In this document: positions 27,010 through 36,471 of the stretch, piece after piece
Layout of the letters: every line of letters starts with the position of its first letter
How positions within the stretch are numbered: position 1 is the stretch's first letter
NCBI GenBank assembly: GCA_022843465.1
Contig: JALHNO010000004.1
Span: 124,001 to 188,000 of the forward strand
Source: Pseudomonadota bacterium
Lineage (GTDB): Bacteria; Pseudomonadota; Gammaproteobacteria; Xanthomonadales; Ahniellaceae
DNA length: 64,000 nucleotides
Direction of reading: 5' to 3'
Position numbers and translations under genes: made by a program
Notes under the pieces: generated by a model
The model's input: only the letters and a program-made list of their open reading frames with translations
What the model was told of the DNA's origin: nothing
The model's database searches: none

Positions 27010-28038
27010 TCAGATGATCTGTGGCTCCGGCTCGACACGGACACCAAACCGGGTGTACACGGCGTCCTGCACTTCACGCGCCAGCGCCAGCAGGGCGCTG
27101 CCGCTGGCATTGCCATGATTGACCAGGACCAGGGCGTGACCGGGTGCGATGCCGGCATCGCCCACCCGACGCCCCTTGAATCCCAGCTGTTCGATCATCC
27201 AGCCGGCGCTGAGCTTGCAATGCAGGTCCGCTGTCGGCCACTGCGGCATTGCCGGGTAGCGGGCGCGCAGGGACTGCGCCAGGTCAGCATCGACGATCGG
27301 GTTCTTGAAGAAGCTGCCGGCATTCGGCAGCACGTCGGGCTGGGGCAGTTTGCGTCGACGCAGGCGCCGTACGGCTTCGGCCACATCGGAGGCGCCGGGC
27401 TGATCGATCTGCATCGCGGCAAGTTCTTCGCGGAGGCCGGCGTAGTCGGTGCGCAGACGGGCGGCGCGCTGCAGGCGCAGTTGAATGGCCAGTACCACGA
27501 AGCGCTTTGGTTGCCGCTTGAACATGCTGTCGCGGTAGCCGAGCCCGCAGTCCGCCGCCGCCAACTCGCGGCAGGCACGCTCGACCCGATCGTAGACTTC
27601 GACCGTGCTGAGCACGTCGGAAAGTTCAACTCCGTAGGCACCGATATTCTGGATCGGCGCGGCGCCGCAGCGACCGGGGATCAGGGCCAGATTCTCGATG
27701 CCCGACCAGCCCTGCTGCAGCGTCCAGGTGACCAGGGCATCCCAACTGGCACCGGCCTCGGCGCGGATCAGGGCGTGATCTGCCTGCTCGTCGAGCAACT
27801 CGATCTGAGCATGATTCAGCCGTAGTACCAGTCCATCGAAATCGCCGGTGAACAGGATATTGCTGCCCTCACCGACCGTCAGCAGGGGCAGCCCGCTGAA
27901 GCGGGGATCGGCCAGCAGGTCGGCAAGTCCGGACGGATCATCCAGCTCGATCAGGTAACGTGCGCGTGCAGCAACCGCCAGGGTGTTGAGGCCGTGCAGC
28001 TCGGCATGCTCGGTGATCTGCAGCCCCGGTTTGTTCAC
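27010..28038 (-). CDS. murB: UDP-N-acetylenolpyruvoylglucosamine reductase
   Basis: FAD- and NADPH-dependent reductase of the second step of UDP-MurNAc synthesis in peptidoglycan formation; cytosolic. The 342 aa equal the length of E. coli MurB (type I). Motifs: [55 protein letters not shown] with the catalytic Ser, and a C-terminal [16 protein letters not shown]. The start is GTG at 28038, overlapping the pyrD stop as GTGA, so translation is coupled to pyrD. The 35-codon upstream extension is rejected. Confidence 0.97.
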   Translation of the reverse strand: MNKPGLQITEHAELHGLNTLAVAARARYLIELDDPSGLADLLADPRFSGLPLLTVGEGSNILFTGDFDGLVLRLNHAQIELLDEQADHALIRAEAGASWDALVTWTLQQGWSGIENLALIPGRCGAAPIQNIGAYGVELSDVLSTVEVYDRVERACRELAAADCGLGYRDSMFKRQPKRFVVLAIQLRLQRAARLRTDYAGLREELAAMQIDQPGASDVAEAVRRLRRRKLPQPDVLPNAGSFFKNPIVDADLAQSLRARYPAMPQWPTADLHCKLSAGWMIEQLGFKGRRVGDAGIAPGHALVLVNHGNASGSALLALAREVQDAVYTRFGVRVEPEPQII

Positions 28039-29066
28039 TGGCCGGCCGCCTGCAAGCGGGCGATTGCGTTCACGGATTCCGCAATGAGCGCCGGCCCGCG
28101 GTAGATCATCCCGGTATAGAACTGCACGAGCGTGGCGCCGCACTCGATTTTCCTGGCGGCGTCGGCGCCGCTGAGAATGCCGCCGACACCGATCAGGGGA
28201 ACACGTCCCTGCATTCGCTTTGCCATGCCGGATAGCACGCCGGTCGATTTGGTGAATACCGGTCTGCCGCTGAGGCCGCCGGCTTCATCCGCGAATTTTT
28301 GCCCGGCGACGTCGGGCCGATCGAGCGTGGTGTTGGTGCAGATCAGACCATCGATGCCTTCATCCAGAAACACGCCGGCCATCGCATCGAGTTCGCCTTC
28401 ATCGAGATCCGGCGCGATCTTGACCAGCAAGGGTACCCGTTTGCCGTGCCGGGTCTGCAGCTGTGCGCGCGCATCGATCAGGGTAGCGACCAGGCGGCGC
28501 AGTGCATCGGCCGATTGCAGATCCCGCAACCCGGTGGTGTTCGGCGAGGAGATATTCACCGTCACATAGCTGGCGCGTGCGTAGACCTTGCGCAGGCAGA
28601 TCAGATAGTCGTCGACCGCCTGTTCGTTGGGGGTGTCCTTGTTCTTGCCGATATTGATGCCGAGCGGTCCGCTGAAACGCGCGCAGTCGACATTGCGCAC
28701 CAGGGCGTCGACCCCGCGATTGTTGAAGCCCAGCCGATTGATCACCGCTTCCGACTGCGGCAGCCGGAACATCCGTGGCCGCGGATTGCCTTCCTGCGGC
28801 TTGGGTGTCGTGGTGCCGACTTCGATGAAGCCAAAGCCGAGCGATGCCAGCGCATCGACATGGGCGCCGTCCTTGTCGAGGCCGGCGGCGAGCCCGACCG
28901 GATTGCCGAACTCCAGGCCGAACACAGTGCAGGGCAGGGCGGCCGGGCGATTGGCGAGCAGCGGATTGAGTCCGCTGCGATAGGCCAGCTCAATGGCGCG
29001 CAGTCCCATGCCATGGGCGGTTTCGGCATCGAGTGCAAACAGAAATGGGCGGGCAAGTGCGTACAT
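28035..29066 (-). CDS. pyrD: Dihydroorotate dehydrogenase, quinone-dependent (class 2)
   Basis: Inner-membrane-associated FMN enzyme oxidising dihydroorotate to orotate with quinone as acceptor, in de novo pyrimidine synthesis. The 343 aa are typical of class 2, including the N-terminal membrane-binding helices ([20 protein letters not shown]). Motifs: [40 protein letters not shown], the catalytic-loop [14 protein letters not shown] with the base serine, and [15 protein letters not shown] at 29066 gives the family N terminus. It is upstream of murB with GTGA overlap. Confidence 0.97.
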   Translation of the reverse strand: MYALARPFLFALDAETAHGMGLRAIELAYRSGLNPLLANRPAALPCTVFGLEFGNPVGLAAGLDKDGAHVDALASLGFGFIEVGTTTPKPQEGNPRPRMFRLPQSEAVINRLGFNNRGVDALVRNVDCARFSGPLGINIGKNKDTPNEQAVDDYLICLRKVYARASYVTVNISSPNTTGLRDLQSADALRRLVATLIDARAQLQTRHGKRVPLLVKIAPDLDEGELDAMAGVFLDEGIDGLICTNTTLDRPDVAGQKFADEAGGLSGRPVFTKSTGVLSGMAKRMQGRVPLIGVGGILSGADAARKIECGATLVQFYTGMIYRGPALIAESVNAIARLQAAGQ

Positions 29067-29403
29067 GCAGGGCGGGCTCGTGCGGCAGGAGCGCATTGTC
29101 GCCTGTTTCGTCACCCGCGCCGAAGTCTGTCGCGATGGCATTCGGCTGACAATTTGCCATGAAGCCTTCGGTCCGGGCCATTGACCCAGTGGAATCCGAG
29201 TGCTCCGCAGGGCCGACGTTTCGGCAACACGACAACAGCGCGCATGTCAGGGTTCGTCTCCCTGTGTCTGGCGACAGACGCAGGGCTTCCTCGGCATGCA
29301 CGCTAGGCTTCCTCATTGGCCGCGAGGTGAGGCGGAAACGTACCGTCGTTGAACGATGCGTGTCGGCAGTCACTCAGACCCGTCGAATGCAGCCTCCTGC
29401 GAC
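29067..29403. other. Gene-free stretch between pyrD and the orphan small gene
   Basis: 337 bases with no supportable reading frame, RNA gene or strong hairpin. It presumably contains the pyrD promoter on the minus strand, but no convincing -10/-35 pair could be picked out. Confidence 0.5.
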
Positions 29404-29808
29404 TCAGCAGTCGCCGTAGGCAACAATGCCGTTGTTTGGCGTGCTGGTCGATGGATCGTTCCAATCCGCCAGATTTGGACCGCCGAGAATGTAGGTGAAG
29501 GCGGCCGGGGTTCCGCTGTCTTCATAGGCTTGAAGCCCTTCTTTACCCAGGCAACCTTCCGCCGAATTGGAGGATGACTTCGGGCAGGTCATCCCCAGCT
29601 CGTAGACGTTTTCGTTGGAATCGACGAACCTGCAAAAGACTCGGTCGTTGGTGCTGATCAGGAAGACCTGCTGCTTTCCCGCCTTGATCGTAAGACCGAC
29701 ATACATGCCCGCGATCGGTTGGCAGGCGATATCCGCGCAAGTGACAGGCGCGGAATTCTGGCTGTTGTCAATCGTGAGGGTGATTCTTGTGGCCAGGGTG
29801 GCGGTCAT
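29404..29808 (-). CDS. Small protein of unknown family
   Basis: 134 aa, not recognised. There is no signal peptide at the chosen start. Strand-like segments dominate (TRITLTIDNSQNSAPVTC, MYVGLTIKAGKQQVFLIST, ENVYELGMTC). Five cysteines occur in the body and one is the very last residue (IVAYGDC), suggesting a disulfide-bonded beta protein, perhaps secreted by a non-classical route. ATG at 29808 has GGAG 6 bases upstream; the longer frame to 29883 is less likely. It stands alone between two gene-poor stretches (337 and 538 bases), as an accessory gene would. The composition is richer in Asn, Ser and Thr than in neighbouring housekeeping proteins. Confidence 0.6.
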   Translation of the reverse strand: MTATLATRITLTIDNSQNSAPVTCADIACQPIAGMYVGLTIKAGKQQVFLISTNDRVFCRFVDSNENVYELGMTCPKSSSNSAEGCLGKEGLQAYEDSGTPAAFTYILGGPNLADWNDPSTSTPNNGIVAYGDC

Positions 29809-30346
29809 GATGACTCCGATAGTGAGGATGGACGGGTCCGGCCTGCACAAGACAGTTGCTGTGGCGTACACCGGCATCCACATATTCCTCGGCTGGGCAG
29901 CGGATATCGGCTCAGTTCGGGATCAGATCGGAATTGGAGATCAGTTGGATCGCCGTCGCAAAAAATCCCGCAACACATTCAGAGTGCGCAAGCACATTTT
30001 GCGGGCGCGCCAGAGTTCGCCGGGCGCCCGGCAAATGCAGACTCAAGAACGAGGTTCGCCTATTCCGCCCCGCAAACGCCGCCCAAAGCGGGCGCCTGCA
30101 TGGCCCGCGAGGCGTGGTGATCAGCAAGCGAGCTCAATCCGGGACGGTCCAAGCAAAGCCGATCAGCCGAAAATCTCTTGGCGAGGTCTGCCTGATCCTT
30201 GCATCGAGTAATTCAATGACCGGGCTCACTGGATTCGAAGACGCGTCACCGCTGTCCATCGGACACTGCGAGTCGCCGTCGCGTTCGTCATTGCAGATTC
30301 AGCCACGACTGGCGAGACTGGCGGCAGCACCTACTGGAACGTACCC
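29809..30346. other. Gene-poor stretch before lolA
   Basis: 538 bases with no convincing gene. The one visible structure is an inverted repeat CCCGCAA (29967-29973) and TTGCGGG (29999-30005), followed on the minus strand by a run of T residues. This resembles a long-loop terminator for minus-strand transcription, but no minus-strand gene lies ahead of it. In related genomes, as I recall, ftsK lies upstream of lolA; it is not here. The region should contain the lolA promoter. Confidence 0.5.
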
Positions 30347-31000
30347 ATGCAGCTGAGATTTCTGACACTCCTTGCGCTCTTTGTGGTGGCCTCGACCGCG
30401 CACGCGGATAGCGCGCGCGAGCGCATGGAGCGTTTTGCCAAGGGGCTGGACCGGCTGTCCGGAACCTTCAGCCAGTTGACGATCACCCCGGATGGCGATG
30501 TCCAGGAAGAGTCCACGGGCCATCTGGCGATGCGCGCGCCGCGGCAGTTTCGCTGGGAATACCTCGAACCGTTTCCGGAACTGATCGTCGCCGATGGCGA
30601 CAATGTCTGGATCTACGATCCCGATCTGGAGCAGGTGACGGTGCGCAACCAGTCGCAGGAAGAGAGCCAGAGCCCGCTGACCGTGCTGATCGATCTCTCG
30701 CAACTGGATCGCGAGTTCAAGACCCGCGCTCTTCCGCCAGCGGCAGGGCTCGAATGGCTGGAGCTCACATCGACCGCCGAGGAACCCGGATTCAAGGCGG
30801 TACGGATCGGCATGGGCGCCGCCGGTCCCGAGCGCATGGTGATGGTCGATCTGATCGACAACCGCACCGAGTGGCGTTTTTCCGACTGGAAGCGCAATCC
30901 CGATCTGGCGGCTGATGCGTTCCGCTTTGTGCCGCCCAAGGGTGTCGAAATCGTCGGTGAGCCCGTGCGTGGTGCCGAGGTCAGGCCGATTCCCGACTGA
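30347..31000 (+). CDS. lolA: Outer-membrane lipoprotein carrier protein LolA
   Basis: Periplasmic chaperone that takes lipoproteins from LolCDE to LolB. The 217 aa have a signal peptide (cleaved near AHADS, residue 20). Conserved LolA blocks follow: LDRLSGTFSQLTI, GHLAMRAPRQFRWEYLEPFP, ELIVADGDNVWIYDPDLEQV, and the C-terminal LIDNRTEWRFSDWKRNPDL with FRFVPPKGVEIV. The ribosome site before ATG at 30347 is weak (GGAAC). rarA follows after 62 bases. Confidence 0.97.
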   Translation: MQLRFLTLLALFVVASTAHADSARERMERFAKGLDRLSGTFSQLTITPDGDVQEESTGHLAMRAPRQFRWEYLEPFPELIVADGDNVWIYDPDLEQVTVRNQSQEESQSPLTVLIDLSQLDREFKTRALPPAAGLEWLELTSTAEEPGFKAVRIGMGAAGPERMVMVDLIDNRTEWRFSDWKRNPDLAADAFRFVPPKGVEIVGEPVRGAEVRPIPD

Positions 31001-31062
31001 TCGTCCGCTTCGCGGCTGGTCACGGTGCCGGCACGGCGCCTGCCAGCTTCTGGCAAACTGCG

Positions 31063-32403
31063 ATGATGTCGAAATCGTCCACGGGTTCGCTGTTCACCGC
31101 GCCGGAGTCGCTCAAGCCTTTGGCCGAGCGCATGCGGCCCCGCCGTCTCGATGATTTTGTCGGGCAGCAGCGCTTGCTGGCTCCGGGCACGGCATTGCGC
31201 AGCGCCATCGAGGCCGGCCGCGTGCACTCGATGATCCTCTGGGGCCCGCCGGGTTGCGGCAAGACCTCGCTGGCGCGGGCGCTCGCCGAGTATGTCGATG
31301 CCGAGTACGCCTCGCTGTCGGCGGTATTGAGCAATCTCGCCGAGGTACGCGGTGTCCTCGCCGAGGCGGATCGCCGCTACGCTGAAGGCCGGCGCACGGT
31401 GCTGTTCATCGACGAAGTGCATCGCTTCAACAAGGCGCAGCAGGATGCCTTTCTGCCGCATATCGAACGCGGCAGCATCCTGTTCGTCGGGGCCACCACC
31501 GAGAATCCCAGCTTCGAATTGAACTCGGCCCTGCTGTCGCGTTGCCGCGTCCACGTCATGGATGCGGTAGCGGTGCCCGCCCTGGTGCAGGCATTGCGGC
31601 GCGCCCTGCAGGATCGCGAACACGGTCTCGCTTCGGCAGGTCTGGCGATTGACGACGCGGCGCTCGATCAGCTCGCGGTTGCCGCCGATGGCGATGTGCG
31701 GCGCGCACTGACCCTGCTCGAAATCGCCGCCGAACTGGCACGCGAGGGGCGCATCGATGCCAGCACACTCGATCAGGTGCTGGCGGATCGGGTGCGCCGT
31801 TTCGACAAGGGTGGCGATGCCTTCTACGACCAGATATCCGCCCTGCACAAGTCGGTGCGCAACTCCAATCCGGATGCCGCCCTGTACTGGATCGCGCGCA
31901 TGTTCGATGGCGGTTGCGATGCCGCCTATCTGGCGCGCCGGCTGACCCGGATGGCGATCGAGGACATAGGTCTGGCCGATCCATCGGCAGTGGAACGCGC
32001 CATCGCCGCCTGGGAGACCTACGACCGGCTGGGCAGCCCCGAAGGCGATCTGGCACTCGCCGGATTCGCGGTCTATCTGGCGATGGCGCCCAAGAGCAAT
32101 GCCAGCTATATCGCCTTCAAGGCGGCGCAGAAGGACGTGCAGGCGCACGGGTCGCTGCCGGTGCCCGCCGCACTGCGCAATGCACCGACAGCGCTGATGA
32201 AGTCGCTGGGACATGGCAAGGGCTATCGCTACGATCCCGATGTCGAGGGTGGTCTGGCCTACGATCAGCAGTGTTTTCCGGCGGAACTGGGCGAGCGCGT
32301 CTATTACCAGCCAGTGGATTCCGGCATCGAGTCACGGATTCGTCAGCGTCTCGAAGAGATCCGGACGCTGCGCCGTGGCAGCGACCATCGCGGAGACACC
32401 TGA
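31063..32403 (+). CDS. rarA: Replication-associated recombination protein A (MgsA/RarA)
   Basis: AAA+ ATPase of the clamp-loader group acting at stalled replication forks. The 446 aa have Walker A GPPGCGKTS (61-69), Walker B LFIDEVH (114-120), sensor 1 GATTENPSFELNSALLSRC, and the C-terminal RarA tetramerisation region (KSVRNSNPDAALYWIARM, then LADPSAV and MAPKSNASYIAF). Two ATG codons, 31063 and 31066, are both possible. The stop overlaps the crcB start by one base (TGATG). Confidence 0.97.
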   Translation: MMSKSSTGSLFTAPESLKPLAERMRPRRLDDFVGQQRLLAPGTALRSAIEAGRVHSMILWGPPGCGKTSLARALAEYVDAEYASLSAVLSNLAEVRGVLAEADRRYAEGRRTVLFIDEVHRFNKAQQDAFLPHIERGSILFVGATTENPSFELNSALLSRCRVHVMDAVAVPALVQALRRALQDREHGLASAGLAIDDAALDQLAVAADGDVRRALTLLEIAAELAREGRIDASTLDQVLADRVRRFDKGGDAFYDQISALHKSVRNSNPDAALYWIARMFDGGCDAAYLARRLTRMAIEDIGLADPSAVERAIAAWETYDRLGSPEGDLALAGFAVYLAMAPKSNASYIAFKAAQKDVQAHGSLPVPAALRNAPTALMKSLGHGKGYRYDPDVEGGLAYDQQCFPAELGERVYYQPVDSGIESRIRQRLEEIRTLRRGSDHRGDT

Positions 32404-32798
32404 TGAACCCTGCAAGCCAGCTACTTGCCGTCGCCGTCGGTGGCGCCATCGGCGCAGTATTGCGGCACCTGGGCAATGAGTGGTTTCGTCTGCGTGCGTT
32501 CAGCGCCTTGCCGCTGGCGACGCTCTCGGTCAATGTGATCGGCTGTCTGCTGGCTGGGTTGCTGCTCGCCTGGTTTGAGCTGCGCGGACCGCAGTCCGCG
32601 TTCTGGCGCAGCCTGTTGATGGTGGGCTTTCTCGGGGGCCTCACTACATTTTCGGCACTCGGCGTCGAGTTGCTGCAGTTCCTGCGCGCTGGACGCCTCG
32701 ATCTGGCGTTGATGATGGCGGCACTCAATCTCTTGCTGGGCATCGGCGCCGCTGCGCTGGGCTGGAAGCTCGGGCAGCATCTACTGAGCGCCGCATAG
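32403..32798 (+). CDS. crcB: Fluoride channel Fluc/CrcB
   Basis: 131-aa, four-helix dual-topology fluoride exporter of the inner membrane. Signatures: VGGAIGAVLRHLGNEWF near the N terminus, PLATLSVNVIGCLLAGLLLA, and GFLGGLTTFSALGVELLQF, which carries the fluoride-path Phe, Thr and Ser residues. It is coupled to rarA by a one-base overlap, so there is no room for a fluoride riboswitch of its own directly upstream. Confidence 0.95.
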   Translation: MNPASQLLAVAVGGAIGAVLRHLGNEWFRLRAFSALPLATLSVNVIGCLLAGLLLAWFELRGPQSAFWRSLLMVGFLGGLTTFSALGVELLQFLRAGRLDLALMMAALNLLLGIGAAALGWKLGQHLLSAA

Positions 32799-32940
32799 CC
32801 GCAGCGATCCGCTGCTGCCTGCTGGCGGTTCGCCGATCAGCGCATCCGCCGTGTGGCCTGTCAAAGCAGCGCGAGGGCTTGAGTCCGCCCGCGAGCGGTG
32901 CTCAACTCCGACGGCGCGACTCTGCGCTGGGGAGGACGAG

Positions 32941-33516
32941 ATGAAAGCAATCCTGATCGGTGGTCTGTTGGGTGGCATCGTGATGTTCTTCTGGGGCTTC
33001 GTGGCGCACACGATCCTGCCCCTGGGTGAGTTCGGAATGCATCAGGCCAGTGACGGTCAACAGGATGCTGTGCTGGCCAGCCTGAAAGAAAATCTGCAGA
33101 TGGGCGAGGGCGTCTACATCGTGCCCATGGACATGGCGGCGATGGAAAACCCGGAAGTCGCAAAGTCATTCGGCGTGCGCGCGCTGGCCAATCCCTATGC
33201 CTTCATCGTCTATCAGCCCCAGGGCCGCGACATGGTCAACAACATGGGCGGGAATCTGGCTCTGGAGGCCGGCACCAATGTGTTGTCGGCCCTGCTGGTT
33301 GCCCTGCTGGTGTCGTTCGCCACGGTCAGCTACGGCAGCCGGGTCCTGCTGGTGCTGGGCACCGGCGTGTTCGGCTGGTTGGCCAATGCGGTGCCGATGT
33401 GGAACTGGTACCGCTTTCCCAGCGACTTCACCCTCGCAGCCCTGATTGAACAGGGCGTCGGCTGGCTGCTGGCCGGTCTGGCCATCGCCTGGGCCTTGCG
33501 GCGCTTCGGTCGCTGA
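32941..33516 (+). CDS. Inner-membrane protein of unknown function
   Basis: 191 aa, family not recognised. A helix at about residues 5-23 (LIGGLLGGIVMFFWGFVAHT) is followed by a roughly 75-residue polar segment rich in Met, Gln and Asp (EFGMHQASDGQQDAVLASLK, then PMDMAAMENPEVAKS). Three further helices lie at about 113-132, 136-152 and 166-187. The loop between helices 1 and 2 probably faces the periplasm. ATG at 32941 is preceded by GGGGAGGACGAG, a strong ribosome site, so the longer frame from 32851 is rejected. It lies between crcB and the exbB operon, with its own start signals. Confidence 0.8.
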   Translation: MKAILIGGLLGGIVMFFWGFVAHTILPLGEFGMHQASDGQQDAVLASLKENLQMGEGVYIVPMDMAAMENPEVAKSFGVRALANPYAFIVYQPQGRDMVNNMGGNLALEAGTNVLSALLVALLVSFATVSYGSRVLLVLGTGVFGWLANAVPMWNWYRFPSDFTLAALIEQGVGWLLAGLAIAWALRRFGR

Positions 33517-33629
33517 GGCGCTCAATGCGCATCGCTGGCGGCGAACGTGGGGGAATCCTCGCGCTCGCCGCACGGCGCCGGCATTGGCTATCATGGGCGC
33601 TGTAATGGACAGATTGCGGGAGAACTTGC

Positions 33630-34271
33630 GTGCTGGAACTGCTAATGGCTGGCGGAAAGGCGATGATCCCGATCGCGCTCGCCGCGATCCTGACCGTCGC
33701 CATCGTGCTCGAACGATTCTGGTCGCTCCGCAAGAAGGAGGTGTTGCCACCGCACCTGCCGGCCGAAGTCAAATCCTGGGCCCAGCAGACGCGCCGGCTT
33801 GACGACGGCCATCTGCAGGCGCTGGCCAAGACTTCGCCTCTGGGCGAAGTGTTCGCTGCGGCATTGCGTGTCCGGCATCTGGGGCGGGAAGCCATGAAGG
33901 AGCGTGTCGAAGATGCCGGCCGCCACGCCATGCATGGACTCGAGCGCTTCCTGAACTCGCTCGGTACCATCGCCCTGATCGCGCCCCTGCTGGGCCTGCT
34001 CGGAACCGTGATCGGACTGATCAACATGTTTCTGGCGGTGATGTCCCATGGCATTGGCGACGCCAACCAGATGGCCGGCGGTATCGGCGAGGCCCTGGTC
34101 TGCACCGCCGCCGGACTCTGTGTCGCGATTCCGGCCTATATCATGCACCGCTATTTTCGCGGCAAGGTGCTGCAACTCGGCGTCGAAATGGAGCGCGAAG
34201 TGATCGCCCTGGTCGATTCCCTGGAGATGGAGCCGGCAACCCCGGCGGTTGTGCGCAAGGCGGTCAAATGA
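33630..34271 (+). CDS. exbB: ExbB/TolQ-type proton channel protein
   Basis: 213-aa MotA/TolQ/ExbB-family inner-membrane subunit that, with ExbD, turns the proton gradient into motion. Helices at about 10-27, 110-137 and 150-175. The family signature is TIALIAPLLGLLGTVIGLIN, followed by GGIGEALVCTAAGLCVAIPA. Start GTG at 33630 with GGGAG upstream. It heads a five-gene overlapping operon exbB-exbD-msbA-lpxK-kdsB, an arrangement typical of Xanthomonadales and other gammaproteobacteria, where this pair may serve envelope/LPS export or TonB. No tonB is adjacent. Confidence 0.94.
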   Translation: MLELLMAGGKAMIPIALAAILTVAIVLERFWSLRKKEVLPPHLPAEVKSWAQQTRRLDDGHLQALAKTSPLGEVFAAALRVRHLGREAMKERVEDAGRHAMHGLERFLNSLGTIALIAPLLGLLGTVIGLINMFLAVMSHGIGDANQMAGGIGEALVCTAAGLCVAIPAYIMHRYFRGKVLQLGVEMEREVIALVDSLEMEPATPAVVRKAVK

Positions 34272-34699
34272 GATTCGCACCACGGTCGGCCGGAGATGAT
34301 TTCGAGATCAGCGTGATCCCGCTGATCGACGTGATGCTGACCCTGCTGATGTTTTTCGTGATGACGGCGACCTTCGATCAGCGCTCGCTGATGCGGGTCA
34401 GCCTGCCTGAATCCAGTGCCGAGCCGGTAACGACCGAGCAGGAAGCGCTTACCCTGCTGATCGATGCCGAAGGGCGCACCTATATCGGCGCGAACGAAGT
34501 CATCAATCCCAATGTCGACACGATCAAGGCTGCCCTGAGCGCTGTGGCCGGCGATGATCGCGAGCGACCGATCAGCCTGCGCGCCGATGGCAAGACCCCA
34601 CATCAGGCCGTGATCACTGCGATGGATGCGCTGGGCCAGCTCGGATTCACGCGCCTGAGCATCGCCACGGTTCCGGCGAAGGCCGCGGGCCAGAAGTGA
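34268..34699 (+). CDS. exbD: ExbD/TolR-type protein
   Basis: 143-aa partner of ExbB: a short cytoplasmic N terminus, one membrane helix at about 17-37 containing the proton-carrying aspartate (ISVIPLIDVMLTLLMFFVMT), then a periplasmic domain (ALTLLIDAEGRTYIGANEV, then HQAVITAMDALGQLGFTRLS). It overlaps exbB by 4 bases (ATGA) and msbA by 4 (GTGA). Confidence 0.95.
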   Translation: MRFAPRSAGDDFEISVIPLIDVMLTLLMFFVMTATFDQRSLMRVSLPESSAEPVTTEQEALTLLIDAEGRTYIGANEVINPNVDTIKAALSAVAGDDRERPISLRADGKTPHQAVITAMDALGQLGFTRLSIATVPAKAAGQK

Positions 34700-36471
34700 G
34701 CACACCGCCAGCGGCAGCCGCAAAGCCGGCAGACTGGATTGCCACCTACCGCCGTCTGCTGCACTACGTCAGACCGCATTGGCCGATTGCGCTGATCGCG
34801 ATCATCGGCATGACCGGTGAGGCCTTGATGGCGGGCGCCTTCACCGCACTGATGAAGCCGATGGTCGATGGCACCTTCGTGCAGCGCGATGCGGCCTTGC
34901 TGGCCTGGCTGCCGTTCGCGATTGTTGCCATCTTTGTGGTGCGTGGCATTGCCGGGTTCCTGGCCGATGTCGGCTCGGCCCGCGTCGGCCGCTCGGTAGT
35001 CGTCGCCCTGCGCACCGAATTGCTGGCCAAGTACCTGCGACTGCCTTCCTCATGGTTCGATCGCGAGTCCGCTGCAACCATGGTGTCCCGGCTCAACTAC
35101 AACGTGGAACAGGTCGCCCAGGCATCCAGTGACGCGATCAAGATCATGCTGACCGAGGCGTTGACGATCCTGGTATTGCTCGGCGTGATGTTCTATCAGA
35201 GCGCGCGGCTGACCATCACGGTGGCGGTGATGGTGCCGGTGATTGCGCTGATCGTGGCCGTCATCGGTCGCCGTTATCGGCGCATCAATCAGAGCATCCA
35301 GCAGGCCTATGGCGCGATGGCGCATGCCTCGGAAGAGGCACTGGTAGGCCACGAGGCGGTCAAGGTGTTTGGCGGCAGCCACCACGAAATCGAGCGCTAC
35401 ACGCGACTGGTGCGCGGCAATTTCCGGCTCGGCCTCAAGGTGGTGGCGACGCAGGCAACCAGCTCCGGTGTGGTGCAGATTCTGGCTTCGTGCGCACTCG
35501 CCACCATCGTTTATGTGGCCGGCCGTGCCGCGGTCAGCGATGGCATGACCGCCGGCATGTTCGTCTCGCATATCAGCGCCATGATGGCGATGCTGCCGTC
35601 AATTAAGCGGGTCACCAATGTGCAGACCGTTACCCAGCGCGGCATTGCCGCCGCGGCCAGTGTCTTCGATGTCCTGGATGAGCCCGAGGAGCGTGACAGC
35701 GGTACCGTGAACACCGAGCGGGTCCGTGGCGATATCCGCTTCGAGGCGGTTTCATTCGCCTATGCCGATGACAAACCGGGGGTGTTGCACGAGGTCGATC
35801 TGAACGTCCCCGCCGGCAGTCTGACCGCCATCGTCGGGCGCTCCGGCAGCGGCAAGAGCACCTTGCTGCGTCTGCTGCCGAGATTCTACGAGCCGGTCAG
35901 CGGTCGCATCCTGCTCGATGGTGTGGCGCTCTCCGATTATCGATTGCAGGATCTGCGTCGGCAGATCGCCGTGGTCAGCCAGAATGTGGTGCTGTTCGAT
36001 GACACGGTCGCCGCCAACATCGCCTATGGCGCGCTGGCGAGCGCCACGCCGGCCGAAATCGAGGCGGCGGCTGCGGCCGCCAATGCGCTCGAGTTCATCG
36101 AGCGCCTGCCCGAAGGGATGCAGACGCGTATCGGTGACCGCGGCGTACTGTTGTCGGGTGGCCAGCGCCAGCGGCTGGCGATTGCGCGTGCCATCCTGAA
36201 GAATGCGCCTGTGCTGATTCTCGACGAGGCCACTTCTGCGCTCGATACCGAATCGGAACGACTGATCCAGCAGGCACTGGATCGCATCCTGGTCGGCCGT
36301 ACCGCCCTGGTGATCGCGCATCGGTTGTCAACCATCGAACACGCCGACCAGGTGATCGTGCTCGAAGCCGGTCGTATCGTCGAGGTCGGACGTCATCCCG
36401 ACCTGCTCGCGCGCGGCGGCGTCTATGCACAACTGCACGGCATGCAGTTTCGGGAAAATCTCGAGGCATGA
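34696..36471 (+). CDS. msbA: Lipid A export ATP-binding/permease protein MsbA
   Basis: Half-size ABC transporter that, as a dimer, flips lipid A-core across the inner membrane. The 591 aa hold six membrane helices in residues about 28-310, then a nucleotide-binding domain: Walker A GRSGSGKST (381-389), Q-loop VVSQNVVLFDD, signature LSGGQ (486-490), Walker B VLILDE (506-511), and the H-loop IAHRLSTIE. The start is GTG, overlapping exbD. It is directly upstream of lpxK, the usual MsbA-LpxK pairing. Confidence 0.97.
   Translation: MSTPPAAAAKPADWIATYRRLLHYVRPHWPIALIAIIGMTGEALMAGAFTALMKPMVDGTFVQRDAALLAWLPFAIVAIFVVRGIAGFLADVGSARVGRSVVVALRTELLAKYLRLPSSWFDRESAATMVSRLNYNVEQVAQASSDAIKIMLTEALTILVLLGVMFYQSARLTITVAVMVPVIALIVAVIGRRYRRINQSIQQAYGAMAHASEEALVGHEAVKVFGGSHHEIERYTRLVRGNFRLGLKVVATQATSSGVVQILASCALATIVYVAGRAAVSDGMTAGMFVSHISAMMAMLPSIKRVTNVQTVTQRGIAAAASVFDVLDEPEERDSGTVNTERVRGDIRFEAVSFAYADDKPGVLHEVDLNVPAGSLTAIVGRSGSGKSTLLRLLPRFYEPVSGRILLDGVALSDYRLQDLRRQIAVVSQNVVLFDDTVAANIAYGALASATPAEIEAAAAAANALEFIERLPEGMQTRIGDRGVLLSGGQRQRLAIARAILKNAPVLILDEATSALDTESERLIQQALDRILVGRTALVIAHRLSTIEHADQVIVLEAGRIVEVGRHPDLLARGGVYAQLHGMQFRENLEA

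Noticed and set aside
29967..30005. Terminator on the minus strand
   Set aside because: The stem is only 7 bp with a 25-base loop, and no minus-strand gene precedes it; listed only as a structure in the gap.
30613..32214. 533-codon minus-strand frame opposite lolA and rarA
   Set aside because: No recognisable domain and complete overlap with two well-identified plus-strand genes.
32403..32798. Fluoride riboswitch for crcB
   Set aside because: crcB begins within the rarA stop codon, so no leader is available directly upstream; nothing riboswitch-like was seen before rarA.
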